Both the position numbers and the translations under genes were made by a program. A model generated the notes under the pieces. It searched no databases, was not told the origin of the DNA, and saw nothing but the letters and a program-made list of their open reading frames with translations. A stretch of 64,000 nt of DNA from Solibaculum mannosilyticum (lineage in GTDB: Bacteria; Bacillota; Clostridia; Oscillospirales; Acutalibacteraceae): assembly GCF_015140235.1 (NCBI RefSeq), contig NZ_AP023321.1, positions 2,222,501 to 2,286,500 of the forward strand, given 5' to 3'. Numbering within the stretch: position 1 is the stretch's first letter; each line of letters starts with the position of its first letter. Shown here in pieces: positions 27,729-36,603 of this stretch.

Positions 27729-28808
27729 TTGAAGGGTTATCTTTTACTGGAAGATGGACACCTTTTTACCGGTCAGAGCATCGGTTCCCAAAGGGAGGTT
27801 ATTTGCGAAATCGTATTTAATACCTCCATGACTGGATATGTCGAACTGCTGACAGATCCTTCTTATGCCGGACAAGGCGTCGTTATGACTTATCCCCTCA
27901 TCGGCAACTACGGTGTTTGCTTTGAGGATCAGGAGTCAAGACGGCCCTGGGTTTCGGCTTTTCTTATGCGCGAATTATCCCGCATCCCTAGTAATTTCCG
28001 TTCCCAGGGGAGCTTGGGGGATTATCTGAAAGAAGCCGATATCCCCGGCCTGCAGGGCATCGATACCCGGGCATTGACCAAATTGCTGCGGGACAAGGGC
28101 ACAATGAACGGGCTGCTCACCACAGATGAAAACTTCAACCGGGAGGAAGCCCTGGAACGCATCGCCGCTTATAAGCATCAGGGGCTGGTACAGCGCACCT
28201 CCTGCAAAGCGGTGGAGCATTACGGTGAGGGCGGCTCTAAAAAGGTGGCGCTGCTGGATCTTGGCGGCAAGAGCAGCATCGTCCAGTGCCTGGTGCGGCG
28301 CGGCTGCAAGGTGACGGTATATCCTTGCGATACCCCGGCTGAGGCTATTTTAGCGGACAAGCCCGATGGTATTATGCTGTCCAACGGCCCTGGCGACCCC
28401 AAGGCCTGCGGCCCCATCATCGACGAAGTGGGCAAACTCGTCCGCTCCGGGATCCCGCTGTTTGCCATCTGCCTGGGCCATCAGCTGGTGGCGTTGGCCT
28501 CCGGCGGCAGCACCCATAAACTGCCCTACGGCCATCGGGGTTCCAACCACCCTGTGCGCGATACTTCTACCGGCCGTACTTACATCTCGGCTCAGAATCA
28601 CGGCTATGTGGTGGACAACGACAGGCTGCCTCAAGGCGTCCATGTGGCATTTGAAAATGTAAACGACGGCACGGTGGAAGGCTTGGAGTTTGACTCTCTG
28701 CCGGTTTATACCGTCCAGTTCCATCCCGAGGCCTCCGCCGGCCCGCACGATACACAGTTCCTTTTCGACCGCTTTACTGCTCAAATGGGAGGTGGCAAGA
28801 ATGCCTAA
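27729..28808 (+). CDS. carA: Carbamoyl-phosphate synthase small (glutaminase) subunit
   Basis: CarA hydrolyses glutamine and channels ammonia to CarB, feeding pyrimidine and arginine synthesis. I place the start at the TTG at 27729 (KGYLLLEDG...), with AAAGGTGGAGG upstream, giving 359 residues; an upstream GTG at 27702 would only add a short Lys/Gly run. The N-terminal domain has GEIVFNTSMTGY-like and TDPSYAGQ motifs, and the glutaminase domain has the nucleophile Cys in FAICLGHQLVALA and His/Glu in QFHPEASAGPHD. It overlaps carB by 8 bases. Confidence 0.96.
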   Translation: MKGYLLLEDGHLFTGQSIGSQREVICEIVFNTSMTGYVELLTDPSYAGQGVVMTYPLIGNYGVCFEDQESRRPWVSAFLMRELSRIPSNFRSQGSLGDYLKEADIPGLQGIDTRALTKLLRDKGTMNGLLTTDENFNREEALERIAAYKHQGLVQRTSCKAVEHYGEGGSKKVALLDLGGKSSIVQCLVRRGCKVTVYPCDTPAEAILADKPDGIMLSNGPGDPKACGPIIDEVGKLVRSGIPLFAICLGHQLVALASGGSTHKLPYGHRGSNHPVRDTSTGRTYISAQNHGYVVDNDRLPQGVHVAFENVNDGTVEGLEFDSLPVYTVQFHPEASAGPHDTQFLFDRFTAQMGGGKNA

Positions 28809-31800
28809 GAATCCGGATATCCATCGCGTTGTGGTTTTGGGCTCCGGCCCCATCATCATCGGCCAGGCGGCCGAGTTTGACTACGCAGGCACTCAGGCCT
28901 GCCGCGCCCTTCAGGAAGAGGGCATCGAAGTCATCCTGATTAACTCCAATCCCGCCACCATCATGACCGACAAGGACATTGCCGATAAGGTTTATATCGA
29001 ACCCCTCAATGCCGAGACCGTCCGCAAGGTCATTGAGAAGGAAAAACCCGATTCTATCCTGCCCACCCTGGGCGGCCAGAACGCTTTGAATCTGGCCATG
29101 GAGCTGAAGGAATCCGGGTTCCTGGATGAACATCATGTCCGCATGCTGGGCACTTCGGCCGAAGCCATCCGCAATGCCGAGGACCGTCAAGCCTTTAAGG
29201 ATACGCTGGACCGCATCGGCGAGCCCTACGCCACCTCTAAGGTGGTAAATACGGTGGAGGACGCCGTGGAGTTTACCGAATCCATCGGTTATCCGGTGGT
29301 CATCCGTCCGGCCTATACCCTGGGCGGCACCGGCGGCGGCATCGCTTACAACCAGGAGGAACTCAGGGCCATCACCCACAATGGCCTGCGTCTCAGCCGC
29401 GTCACCGAGGTGCTGGTGGAACGGTACATCGGCGGCTGGAAAGAGATCGAATATGAGGTCATGCGGGACAGCAAGGGCAATGCCGTCACTATTTGTAATA
29501 TGGAAAACATCGACCCGGTAGGCGTCCACACCGGCGACTCTGTGGTAGTAGCCCCCTGTCAGACCCTGGGCGACAAGGAACATCAGATGCTTCGCACCGC
29601 CGCCCTCAACATCATCAGCGAGCTGAAGATCGAAGGCGGATGCAACGTCCAGTTTGCCCTGCATCCCACCTCCTTTGAATACGTGGTCATCGAAGTCAAT
29701 CCCCGCGTCAGCCGTTCCTCGGCCCTGGCTTCCAAGGCCACCGGTTATCCCATCGCCAAGGTGGCTTCCAAGGTAGCTCTGGGCTTTGGCCTGGATGAGA
29801 TCAAAAATGCCATCACAGGCAAAACCTACGCCAGTTTTGAACCCACCCTCGACTACTGCGTGGTCAAGTTCCCCAAGTGGCCCTTTGACAAGTTCGTCAC
29901 CGCCAAACGCACCTTGGGCACCCAGATGAAGGCCACCGGCGAAGTCATGAGCATCTCCCCCTCCTTTGAGGGCGCATTGATGAAGTCCATCCGCTCGCTG
30001 GAACAGAACTGCACCAGCCTGATGCTGCCCATGCTGTCCGGCCTCAGCGACGAGGACATTAAAAAACGCCTTCACAACATCGACGACCGCCGTCTGTTTG
30101 TCATTGCCGAGGCCATCCGGCGCGGCGTCGAGCTCCAGGAAATCAACGACATCACGAAGATCGACATGTGGTTCCTGGACCGCATTCAGGCTCTGGTGGA
30201 GATGGAAGATCTCCTGCGCAAACGCGGTACTGATCCGGAGATTCTCAGCAAAGCCAAATACATGGGCTTTATCGATGCCGATATCGCCAAACTGGCCGGC
30301 GTCACCCCCGCCCAGATCAAGCGCATCCGCATGGAAAACGGCATTGTAGCTGCCTATAAAATGGTGGATACCTGCGCCGCTGAATTTGAAGCCGCCACCC
30401 CTTACTACTACTCCTGCTACGAGAGCGAAAATGAAGTGGATACCAGATCGGATAAAAAGAAGATTTTGGTACTGGGATCCGGCCCCATCCGCATCGGCCA
30501 GGGCATCGAATTCGACTACTGCTCGGTTCACTGCGTGTGGGCCCTCAAGAAATGCGGGTATGAGACCATCATCATCAACAACAATCCCGAAACGGTTTCC
30601 ACCGACTTCGACGTGGCCGATAAACTCTATTTCGAACCTCTTACCCCCGAAGATGTGGCCAATATCGTGGAATTGGAGAAACCTTACGGAGCTGTAGTCC
30701 AGTTCGGCGGCCAGACGGCTATTAAGCTGTCCCAGGCCCTGCGTGATATGAACGTCCCTGTGCTGGGCACCTCGGCTGAGGACGTGGACGCTGCTGAGGA
30801 CCGCAAAAAGTTCGACGCTATCCTGGAAAAATGCGATATTCCCCGTCCCGCCGGCGCCACGGTATTCACCACCGAAGAAGCCATCGCCGCTGCCAATCAG
30901 CTGGGATATCCTGTCTTGGTCCGTCCCTCCTATGTTCTGGGAGGCCAGGGCATGCAGATCGCCTTCTCAGATCAGGAAATCGCCCAGTTTATGGCCATCA
31001 TCAATATGACGGTTCAGGAACATCCGATTTTGGTGGACAAGTACCTCATGGGCAAAGAGCTGGAAGTCGACGCCGTATGCGACGGTGTGGACGTGCTCAT
31101 CCCCGGTATTATGGAGCATCTGGAACGGGCCGGCGTCCATTCGGGCGACTCCATCTCGGTGTATCCGCCTCAGTCCATTGCCCAGAAACATCAGGATACC
31201 ATCGTGGATTATACCCGCCGTCTGGCCAAAGCCCTCCACGTCAAGGGCATGATCAACATCCAGTTCATCATCTACGACGACGAGGTTTATATCATCGAAG
31301 TCAATCCCAGGTCTTCCCGTACCGTACCCTACATCAGCAAAATTACCGGCGTACCTATTGTGGCTTTGGCTACCAACGCCATCTTCGGCAAGAGCATCCC
31401 GGAACAGGGATATGAATACGGCCTCATCCCGGCCAAGAACCATGTGGCGGTCAAGCTGCCGGTCTTCTCCTTTGAGAAACTGTACGGCGCTGAAATCAGC
31501 CTCGGTCCGGAAATGAAGTCTACCGGCGAAGTGCTGGGTCTGGCTGAAGGATTTTCGGAAGCCCTCCACAAAGCCTTCATCGGCGGCGGCTACAATCTGC
31601 CCAAAAACCATAAGATCATCGCCACCGTCAAGGATGCCGATAAACCTGAATTGGTGGACATCGCCCGTCGGTTCATCGCCTTGGGCTATGAGATCTATTC
31701 CACCTCGGGCACCTGCCAATTCTTAAATGAGCATGGTGTAAAAGCCACTCCGGTCCATAAAATCGAACAGGGTACTCCCAATATCCTGGATATGATTCTG

Positions 31801-31998
31801 GAGGGTCAGGCCGATCTGGTCATCAACACCCCCACCCATGTCAGCAAACAGAATCGGGACGGTTTCCTCATCCGCCGCAATGCGGTGGAAACCGGTACTC
31901 CCTGCATCACATCGCTTGACACTGCCACCGCTCTTCTCACCAGTCTGGAGCATGCAAGCGAAGGCGACCGTTCGGTTATCGACATCGCTCAGATTTAA
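28801..31998 (+). CDS. carB: Carbamoyl-phosphate synthase large subunit
   Basis: CarB (1065 residues) makes carbamoyl phosphate from bicarbonate, ammonia and two ATP. The ATG at 28801 follows GGGAGGTGG. Two homologous halves each have an ATP-grasp fold: GSGPIIIGQAAEFDYAG and YTLGGTGGGIA in the first, GSGPIRIGQGIEFDY and SYVLGGQGMQIAF in the second. The last 130 residues form the MGS-like allosteric domain (FSEALHKAF, YSTSGTCQFL, NTPTH). The carA-carB overlap suggests coupling, and a strong terminator follows. Confidence 0.97.
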   Translation: MPKNPDIHRVVVLGSGPIIIGQAAEFDYAGTQACRALQEEGIEVILINSNPATIMTDKDIADKVYIEPLNAETVRKVIEKEKPDSILPTLGGQNALNLAMELKESGFLDEHHVRMLGTSAEAIRNAEDRQAFKDTLDRIGEPYATSKVVNTVEDAVEFTESIGYPVVIRPAYTLGGTGGGIAYNQEELRAITHNGLRLSRVTEVLVERYIGGWKEIEYEVMRDSKGNAVTICNMENIDPVGVHTGDSVVVAPCQTLGDKEHQMLRTAALNIISELKIEGGCNVQFALHPTSFEYVVIEVNPRVSRSSALASKATGYPIAKVASKVALGFGLDEIKNAITGKTYASFEPTLDYCVVKFPKWPFDKFVTAKRTLGTQMKATGEVMSISPSFEGALMKSIRSLEQNCTSLMLPMLSGLSDEDIKKRLHNIDDRRLFVIAEAIRRGVELQEINDITKIDMWFLDRIQALVEMEDLLRKRGTDPEILSKAKYMGFIDADIAKLAGVTPAQIKRIRMENGIVAAYKMVDTCAAEFEAATPYYYSCYESENEVDTRSDKKKILVLGSGPIRIGQGIEFDYCSVHCVWALKKCGYETIIINNNPETVSTDFDVADKLYFEPLTPEDVANIVELEKPYGAVVQFGGQTAIKLSQALRDMNVPVLGTSAEDVDAAEDRKKFDAILEKCDIPRPAGATVFTTEEAIAAANQLGYPVLVRPSYVLGGQGMQIAFSDQEIAQFMAIINMTVQEHPILVDKYLMGKELEVDAVCDGVDVLIPGIMEHLERAGVHSGDSISVYPPQSIAQKHQDTIVDYTRRLAKALHVKGMINIQFIIYDDEVYIIEVNPRSSRTVPYISKITGVPIVALATNAIFGKSIPEQGYEYGLIPAKNHVAVKLPVFSFEKLYGAEISLGPEMKSTGEVLGLAEGFSEALHKAFIGGGYNLPKNHKIIATVKDADKPELVDIARRFIALGYEIYSTSGTCQFLNEHGVKATPVHKIEQGTPNILDMILEGQADLVINTPTHVSKQNRDGFLIRRNAVETGTPCITSLDTATALLTSLEHASEGDRSVIDIAQI

Positions 31999-32014
31999 AG
32001 GTGATTTCTGAAAG

Positions 32015-32052
32015 GAGAGCATCTCTAAGAATAGAGATGCTCTCTATTTTTT
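32015..32052 (+). terminator. Terminator of carAB
   Basis: GAGAGCATCTCT (32015-32026) pairs perfectly with AGAGATGCTCTC (32033-32044), followed by TATTTTTT. Confidence 0.92.
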
Positions 32053-32088
32053 AATGAATTCATTGCTATTTAGCAACCGGTGATATTT

Positions 32089-32316
32089 ATGAATCGACTC
32101 AAAGAACTGCGGTTAGAACGAGGCTACACCCAAATCAAAATGCAGTTGTTGACAGGTATCGATCAAAGTGACTATTCTAAAATCGAGAACGGCAGGCGCT
32201 ATTTTACCTTCGAGCAGTGCAAGCGCATCGCTTTGGCTTTGGATACCAGCATGGATTATCTGGCCGGTCTTACAGACCAAAAGCATCCCTACCCTCGTAG
32301 CAGGCATGACAAGTAA
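32089..32316 (+). CDS. Small XRE-family helix-turn-helix regulator
   Basis: This 75-residue protein is almost only a Cro/C1-type helix-turn-helix: MNRLKELRLERGYTQIKMQ, LLTGIDQSDYSKIENGRRY and CKRIALALDTSMDYLAGL, the usual end of such domains. I use the ATG at 32089; a GTG three codons earlier is also possible, and neither has a strong ribosome site. It sits between two terminators, so it is probably transcribed alone or by read-through from carAB. Its targets are unknown. The palindrome on the adjacent purC promoter is one candidate, by proximity only. Confidence 0.85.
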   Translation: MNRLKELRLERGYTQIKMQLLTGIDQSDYSKIENGRRYFTFEQCKRIALALDTSMDYLAGLTDQKHPYPRSRHDK

Positions 32317-32382
32317 AATTTTAAATTACTGTTAGTATAATATCGATTTTATAATACACATTTTAATTGCTTACTGTATTAA

Positions 32383-32417
32383 AACAATCGCCAACCAAAA
32401 GGCGGTTGTTTCTTTTT
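32383..32417 (+). terminator. Terminator after the XRE regulator gene
   Basis: AACAATCGCC (32383-32392) pairs with GGCGGTTGTT (32401-32410), with one G-U pair, and is followed by TCTTTTT. Confidence 0.8.
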
Positions 32418-32500
32418 GCGGCAGATTATCTATTTTTATGCCGTAATCTTTTGTGTTCCCGTGCAAATAACCCACTTTTCAGGCATTTTTCTTCTGGTTC

Positions 32501-32537
32501 TTGCAAATGGAGCGCCAATACGATAAAATATTATCGT
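32501..32537 (+). promoter_or_regulatory. purC promoter with an overlapping palindromic operator
   Basis: TTGCAA (32501-32506), a 17-bp spacer and TAAAAT (32524-32529) form a good promoter. A perfect 7-4-7 inverted repeat, ACGATAA-AATA-TTATCGT (32520-32537), covers the -10 box, as expected for a repressor operator. It does not resemble the Bacillus PurR box (CGAA half-sites). The 300-base gap before purC holds only this and the terminator of the XRE gene. Confidence 0.7.
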
Positions 32538-32622
32538 TGTGAATGGAACTGGAAAGCCCTATCCCCCTCTCGGGAAAGGGCTTGATAACAATGGCCGTTT
32601 CGGCCGGGAGGGAATCATTCAG

Positions 32623-33333
32623 ATGGAAAAAAAAGAGCTTTTGTATGAGGGAAAAGCCAAAAAAGTCTATCGAACCGACGATCCGGATCTCTACATCGTA
32701 GATTATAAGGACGATGCCACTGCATTCGACGGCCTGAAAAAAGGCAGCATCTCCGGCAAAGGTGTGGTCAACAACCGTATGTCCAACCTGATGTGCCAGA
32801 TGCTCCAGAAGGCCGGCGTCCCCACCCACTTTGTGGAGGAATTGTCCGACCGCGAAACACTGGTCAAACGTGTGAAGATCGTTCCGCTGGAGGTTATTGT
32901 CCGCAATGTGGCCGCCGGCAGCTTCTCCAAACGCTTCGGCGTAGAAGAGGGTACGGTTTTAAAATGCCCTACTTTGGAGTTCTGCCTCAAGGACGACGAT
33001 CTCCATGATCCCATGATCAATGGCTATCACATCCTGGCGCTGGATCTGGCTACGCAGAATGAGTTGGATGTCATTTCAGCCTACACCTTCCAGATCAATA
33101 AGATCATGAAGGAATTTTTCCTCTCCATCGGCATCGAGCTGGTGGACTTTAAACTGGAATTCGGCAAGCTGGATGACGGTACCATCATCCTCGCCGACGA
33201 AATCTCCCCCGATACCTGCCGCCTCTGGGACAGCAAGACCCATGAGAAGCTGGATAAAGACCGTTTCCGTCGCGATCTGGGCGGCGTAGAAGAGGCCTAT
33301 CTGGAAGTCATGAAGCGCATCGGTCTCAACTAA
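32623..33333 (+). CDS. purC: SAICAR synthetase (phosphoribosylaminoimidazole-succinocarboxamide synthase)
   Basis: PurC condenses CAIR with aspartate in purine synthesis. The 236-residue protein has the family start KKELLYEGKAKKVY, the ATP-site DYKDDATAFDG, the VRNVAAGSFSKR substrate loop and LADEISPDTCRLWD near the end. GGGAGG precedes the ATG. Expression is likely set by the promoter/operator just upstream. Only purC, purF, purB and purA of the pathway are in the window. Confidence 0.97.
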   Translation: MEKKELLYEGKAKKVYRTDDPDLYIVDYKDDATAFDGLKKGSISGKGVVNNRMSNLMCQMLQKAGVPTHFVEELSDRETLVKRVKIVPLEVIVRNVAAGSFSKRFGVEEGTVLKCPTLEFCLKDDDLHDPMINGYHILALDLATQNELDVISAYTFQINKIMKEFFLSIGIELVDFKLEFGKLDDGTIILADEISPDTCRLWDSKTHEKLDKDRFRRDLGGVEEAYLEVMKRIGLN

Positions 33334-33374
33334 CACGGACCAGCAAATTATCCTACGGCACAGCGGCACCAACT

Positions 33375-33420
33375 GGGAAAGACAGCATCGCCGTGCCGCG
33401 GCTTCTGTCTTTCCCATTGT
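33375..33420 (+). terminator. Hairpin between purC and purF, possible attenuator or partial terminator
   Basis: GGGAAAGACAG (33375-33385) pairs perfectly with CTGTCTTTCCC (33405-33415), with a GC-rich 19-base loop, followed by ATTGTTTTG. The T tract is interrupted, so read-through into purF is likely. Confidence 0.6.
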
Positions 33421-33451
33421 TTTGTCACGAACAGGAGGTTTATATAACGTG

Positions 33452-34885
33452 ATGTCTGATCTTCAGGGTTCTTTGCCCTTTGACAATAAGCTGCACGAAG
33501 AGTGCGGCATTTTCGGCGTCTTCGGCTGCGACGATCAGGAAACCGCTTATAATATTTACAGTGGTCTTTTTGCCCTCCAGCACCGCGGCCAGGAGAGCTG
33601 CGGTATGGCTGTCAATAACAATGGCGTAGTTTCATCCCATAAAGATATGGGGCTGGTTAGCGACGTCTTTAACAAGGATATTTTGGAGAAGCTGCCCGGT
33701 CAGATGGGAATCGGCCATGTGCGCTACTCCACTACCGGCTGCTCCATGCGGGAAAATACACAGCCTTTGGTGCTCAAGTACATCAAGGGCACCCTGTCCA
33801 TTGCCCACAACGGAAACCTGACCAATACGGCCGAACTGCGGGATGAATTGGAACGCACTGGTGCTATCTTCCAGACCACTACCGATTCGGAAGTAATGTC
33901 TTATCTAATCGCCCGGGAACGGGTCAACTGCGGTTCTGTGGAAGAAGCTGTCCGCCGTATCATGCCGCGCATTCAAGGTGCTTATTCCCTGCTGGTCATG
34001 AGCCCTCGCAAGCTCATTGCCGCCCGTGATCCCCATGGTTTCCGCCCCCTGGTAATCGGCCAGTTGGAAAACGCCTGGGTATTTGCTTCGGAAACCTGTG
34101 CTCTGGATGTAGTGGGGGCTGTATATGTCCGGGATGTGGAGCCGGGTGAAATCGTCGTCGCCGACGAGCGCGGCCTCACCTCCATCAAAACTGAGACGCC
34201 TGAAAAGACTTCTCTCTGCATCTTTGAATACATCTATTTCGCCCGGCCGGACAGCCAAATCAACGGCTTGAGCGTTTATGAAGCCCGTCAGGAATCGGGC
34301 CGTATTTTAGCCCGTCAGCATCCGGTGGAGGCCGATCTGGTCATCGGCGTACCCGAATCGGGCATTGACGCCGCCATCGGCTACAGCCAGGCTTCCGGCA
34401 TCCCCTACGGCAAAGGCTTTGTCAAGAACAACTACGTGGGACGTACCTTCATCAAGCCCCAGCAGAAACAGCGTGAAAACGCCGTCCGCCTGAAGCTCAA
34501 CGTGCTGGGTAACACCGTCCGCGGCAAGCGGGTGGTCATGCTGGACGACTCCATCGTCCGAGGCACCACTTCGGCGCGGCTGGTCCACATGCTGAAGAAT
34601 GCCGGCGCCACTGAAGTCCATGTCCGTATCAGTTCCCCCCCCTTCCTGTGGCCCTGTTATTTTGGCACGGACGTCCCGGAACGCAGCCAGCTTTCGGCCG
34701 TCCGCAACTCTCTGGATGAGATCTGCCGCAGCCTGGGCGCCGATTCCCTGGGTTATCTGGAACTGGATTCACTGCACGAGATGCTGTGCGGCCGCGAGAT
34801 CGACTACTGCGACGCCTGTTTCTCCGGCAATTATCCGGTAGCCCCTCCCAAATCGGAGGCTAGCATAGATCAATTCGTCAAGTAA
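33452..34885 (+). CDS. purF: Amidophosphoribosyltransferase (4Fe-4S type)
   Basis: PurF catalyses the committed step of purine synthesis, using glutamine and PRPP. The ATG at 33452 lies 13 bases after AGGAGG; a GTG directly before it is equally possible. The catalytic Cys18 in EECGIFGVFG follows a short propeptide that should be removed. Glutaminase motifs are HRGQESCGM and GIGHVRYSTTG, and the PRPP loop is VVMLDDSIVRGTTS. Late cysteines, including CYFGTD and YCDACFSGNYPV, match the oxygen-sensitive 4Fe-4S Bacillus/clostridial class. It is followed by a terminator. Confidence 0.97.
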   Translation: MSDLQGSLPFDNKLHEECGIFGVFGCDDQETAYNIYSGLFALQHRGQESCGMAVNNNGVVSSHKDMGLVSDVFNKDILEKLPGQMGIGHVRYSTTGCSMRENTQPLVLKYIKGTLSIAHNGNLTNTAELRDELERTGAIFQTTTDSEVMSYLIARERVNCGSVEEAVRRIMPRIQGAYSLLVMSPRKLIAARDPHGFRPLVIGQLENAWVFASETCALDVVGAVYVRDVEPGEIVVADERGLTSIKTETPEKTSLCIFEYIYFARPDSQINGLSVYEARQESGRILARQHPVEADLVIGVPESGIDAAIGYSQASGIPYGKGFVKNNYVGRTFIKPQQKQRENAVRLKLNVLGNTVRGKRVVMLDDSIVRGTTSARLVHMLKNAGATEVHVRISSPPFLWPCYFGTDVPERSQLSAVRNSLDEICRSLGADSLGYLELDSLHEMLCGREIDYCDACFSGNYPVAPPKSEASIDQFVK

Positions 34886-34901
34886 ATAGGCCGTCACAGA
34901 G

Positions 34902-34953
34902 GCCGGTGAAATAGGACTTTTGGTCTAATTCACCGGCTTCTTTTGGTTTTTTG
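34902..34953 (+). terminator. Terminator after purF
   Basis: GCCGGTGAA (34902-34910) pairs with TTCACCGGC (34929-34937), with an inner TAG-GAC/GTC-TA stem, followed by TTCTTTTGGTTTTTT. Confidence 0.9.
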
Positions 34954-34954
34954 C

Positions 34955-34983
34955 TTTACAAATATGGGGTTTGGCCCTATAAT
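34955..34983 (+). promoter_or_regulatory. Promoter of purB
   Basis: TTTACA (34955-34960), a 17-bp spacer and TATAAT (34978-34983) lie about 75 bases before the GTG start. The purC palindrome is not repeated here. Confidence 0.8.
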
Positions 34984-35059
34984 TAAAATCTGTATGGAAA
35001 AATATCCAAGCAGCCTTTTTTTGCGGTTGTTTGGGTCTGCCGCAGGAGGTTTGATTTTT

Positions 35060-36490
35060 GTGAAAAATCGTTACGAAAGCCCTCTTGGATCGAGGTATGC
35101 AAGTGAAGAGATGCTGTATCTCTTTTCCCCTGATAAAAAATTCCGGACCTGGCGCAAGCTGTGGATTGCCCTGGCCGAAGCCGAACATGAGCTTGGCCTG
35201 CCGGTAACCCAGGAGCAAATCGACGAGCTCAAAGCGCACCAGGACGATATCAACTATGAAGTGGCTGAGGCAAGAGAACGGGAAGTGCGTCACGACGTCA
35301 TGTCCCATGTATATGCCTACGGCCAGCAGTGCCCCCATGCCCGTCCCATCATCCACTTGGGCGCTACCTCCTGCTATGTGGGAGACAACACCGATCTGAT
35401 CCTCATGCACGAGGCCACTCAGATCATCCTGCAAAAGCTGGTTACCCTCATCGGCGTACTGGCCAAGTTTGCCGATCAATATAAGGATCTTCCCACTCTT
35501 GCCTTTACCCATTTCCAGCCGGCTCAGCCTACTACTGTGGGTAAGCGCGCCACATTGTGGATGCAGGAGCTGCTGCTTGATCTGGAAGAAGTCGAGCATG
35601 TCCTGGGCACAGTAAAGCTGCTTGGTTCCAAGGGGACCACCGGCACCCAGGCGTCTTTCCTGGAACTCTTTGAAGGCGATCATGAAAAAGTCCGGGCACT
35701 GGACCGCAAAATCGCCGAAAAAATGGGATATCAGGGTGTTTATCCGGTATCCGGCCAGACCTATTCCCGCAAGGTGGACAGCCGTTACCTCAACATGCTG
35801 TCCGGCATCGCCCAGTCGGCCTGCAAGTTCAGCAACGATATCCGCCTCCTCCAGCACCTCAAAGAGGTGGAGGAGCCTTTTGAAAAACATCAGATCGGCT
35901 CGTCCGCCATGGCTTACAAACGCAACCCCATGCGCAGCGAACGCATCGCCTCTTTGGCCCGTTACGTCATGGCCGACGCCCTCAATCCCGCTATGACGGC
36001 CGCTACCCAGTGGTTCGAGCGCACCTTGGACGATTCGGCCAACAAGCGCATCAGCGTGCCGGAGGCCTTCCTGGCGGTGGACGCTATCCTGAGCCTGTAC
36101 ATCAACGTGGCCGACGGTCTGGTGGTGTATCCCAAGGTCATCGCCCAACGTCTCAACCGTGAGCTTCCCTTTATGGCCACGGAAAATATTATGATGGATG
36201 CCGTCAAACGCGGCGGCGACCGTCAGGAACTGCATGAACACATCCGCGTCCATTCCATGGAGGCCGGACGTGTGGTCAAGCAGGAAGGCGGCGAAAATAA
36301 CCTGTTGGAACTCATCGCCTCCGACCCCATCTTCGGCATGACGCTGCCGGAACTGCAGGCCCTTCTCAAGCCGGAACAGTATGTGGGCCGTTCCCCCCGC
36401 CAGGTCACCGAGTTCCTTCAGGAGGATGTGGCTCCCATTTTGGAAAAATACAAGGATTTGCAGCAGGTTCATGCTGAAGTCCGCTGCTAA
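35060..36490 (+). CDS. purB: Adenylosuccinate lyase
   Basis: PurB releases fumarate from SAICAR and from adenylosuccinate. I chose the GTG at 35060, 10 bases after AGGAGG and downstream of the promoter; earlier in-frame ATGs lie before or at the predicted transcript start. The 476-residue protein carries IHLGATSCYVGDNTDL, FTHFQPAQPTTVGKR, KGTTGTQASFLELF and the superfamily signature IGSSAMAYKRNPMRSER. It is the longer PurB form. Fumarate from this step could be used by the FumC at 56.6 kb, although the genes are far apart. Confidence 0.96.
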   Translation: MKNRYESPLGSRYASEEMLYLFSPDKKFRTWRKLWIALAEAEHELGLPVTQEQIDELKAHQDDINYEVAEAREREVRHDVMSHVYAYGQQCPHARPIIHLGATSCYVGDNTDLILMHEATQIILQKLVTLIGVLAKFADQYKDLPTLAFTHFQPAQPTTVGKRATLWMQELLLDLEEVEHVLGTVKLLGSKGTTGTQASFLELFEGDHEKVRALDRKIAEKMGYQGVYPVSGQTYSRKVDSRYLNMLSGIAQSACKFSNDIRLLQHLKEVEEPFEKHQIGSSAMAYKRNPMRSERIASLARYVMADALNPAMTAATQWFERTLDDSANKRISVPEAFLAVDAILSLYINVADGLVVYPKVIAQRLNRELPFMATENIMMDAVKRGGDRQELHEHIRVHSMEAGRVVKQEGGENNLLELIASDPIFGMTLPELQALLKPEQYVGRSPRQVTEFLQEDVAPILEKYKDLQQVHAEVRC

Positions 36491-36603
36491 AGTGGATCAA
36501 ATACCGCATTTCTTCATATCCTAGTGTCAAAGGGCTTTTGACGGCACTGGATTGTTTCCCGTTTCTTAAAATCACTGAATAACAAACAAGGAGTGTCACC
36601 ATT

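Noticed and set aside
28774..30531. 585-residue minus-strand open frame opposite carB
   Set aside because: Shadow of carB, whose two ATP-grasp halves are fully conserved on the + strand.
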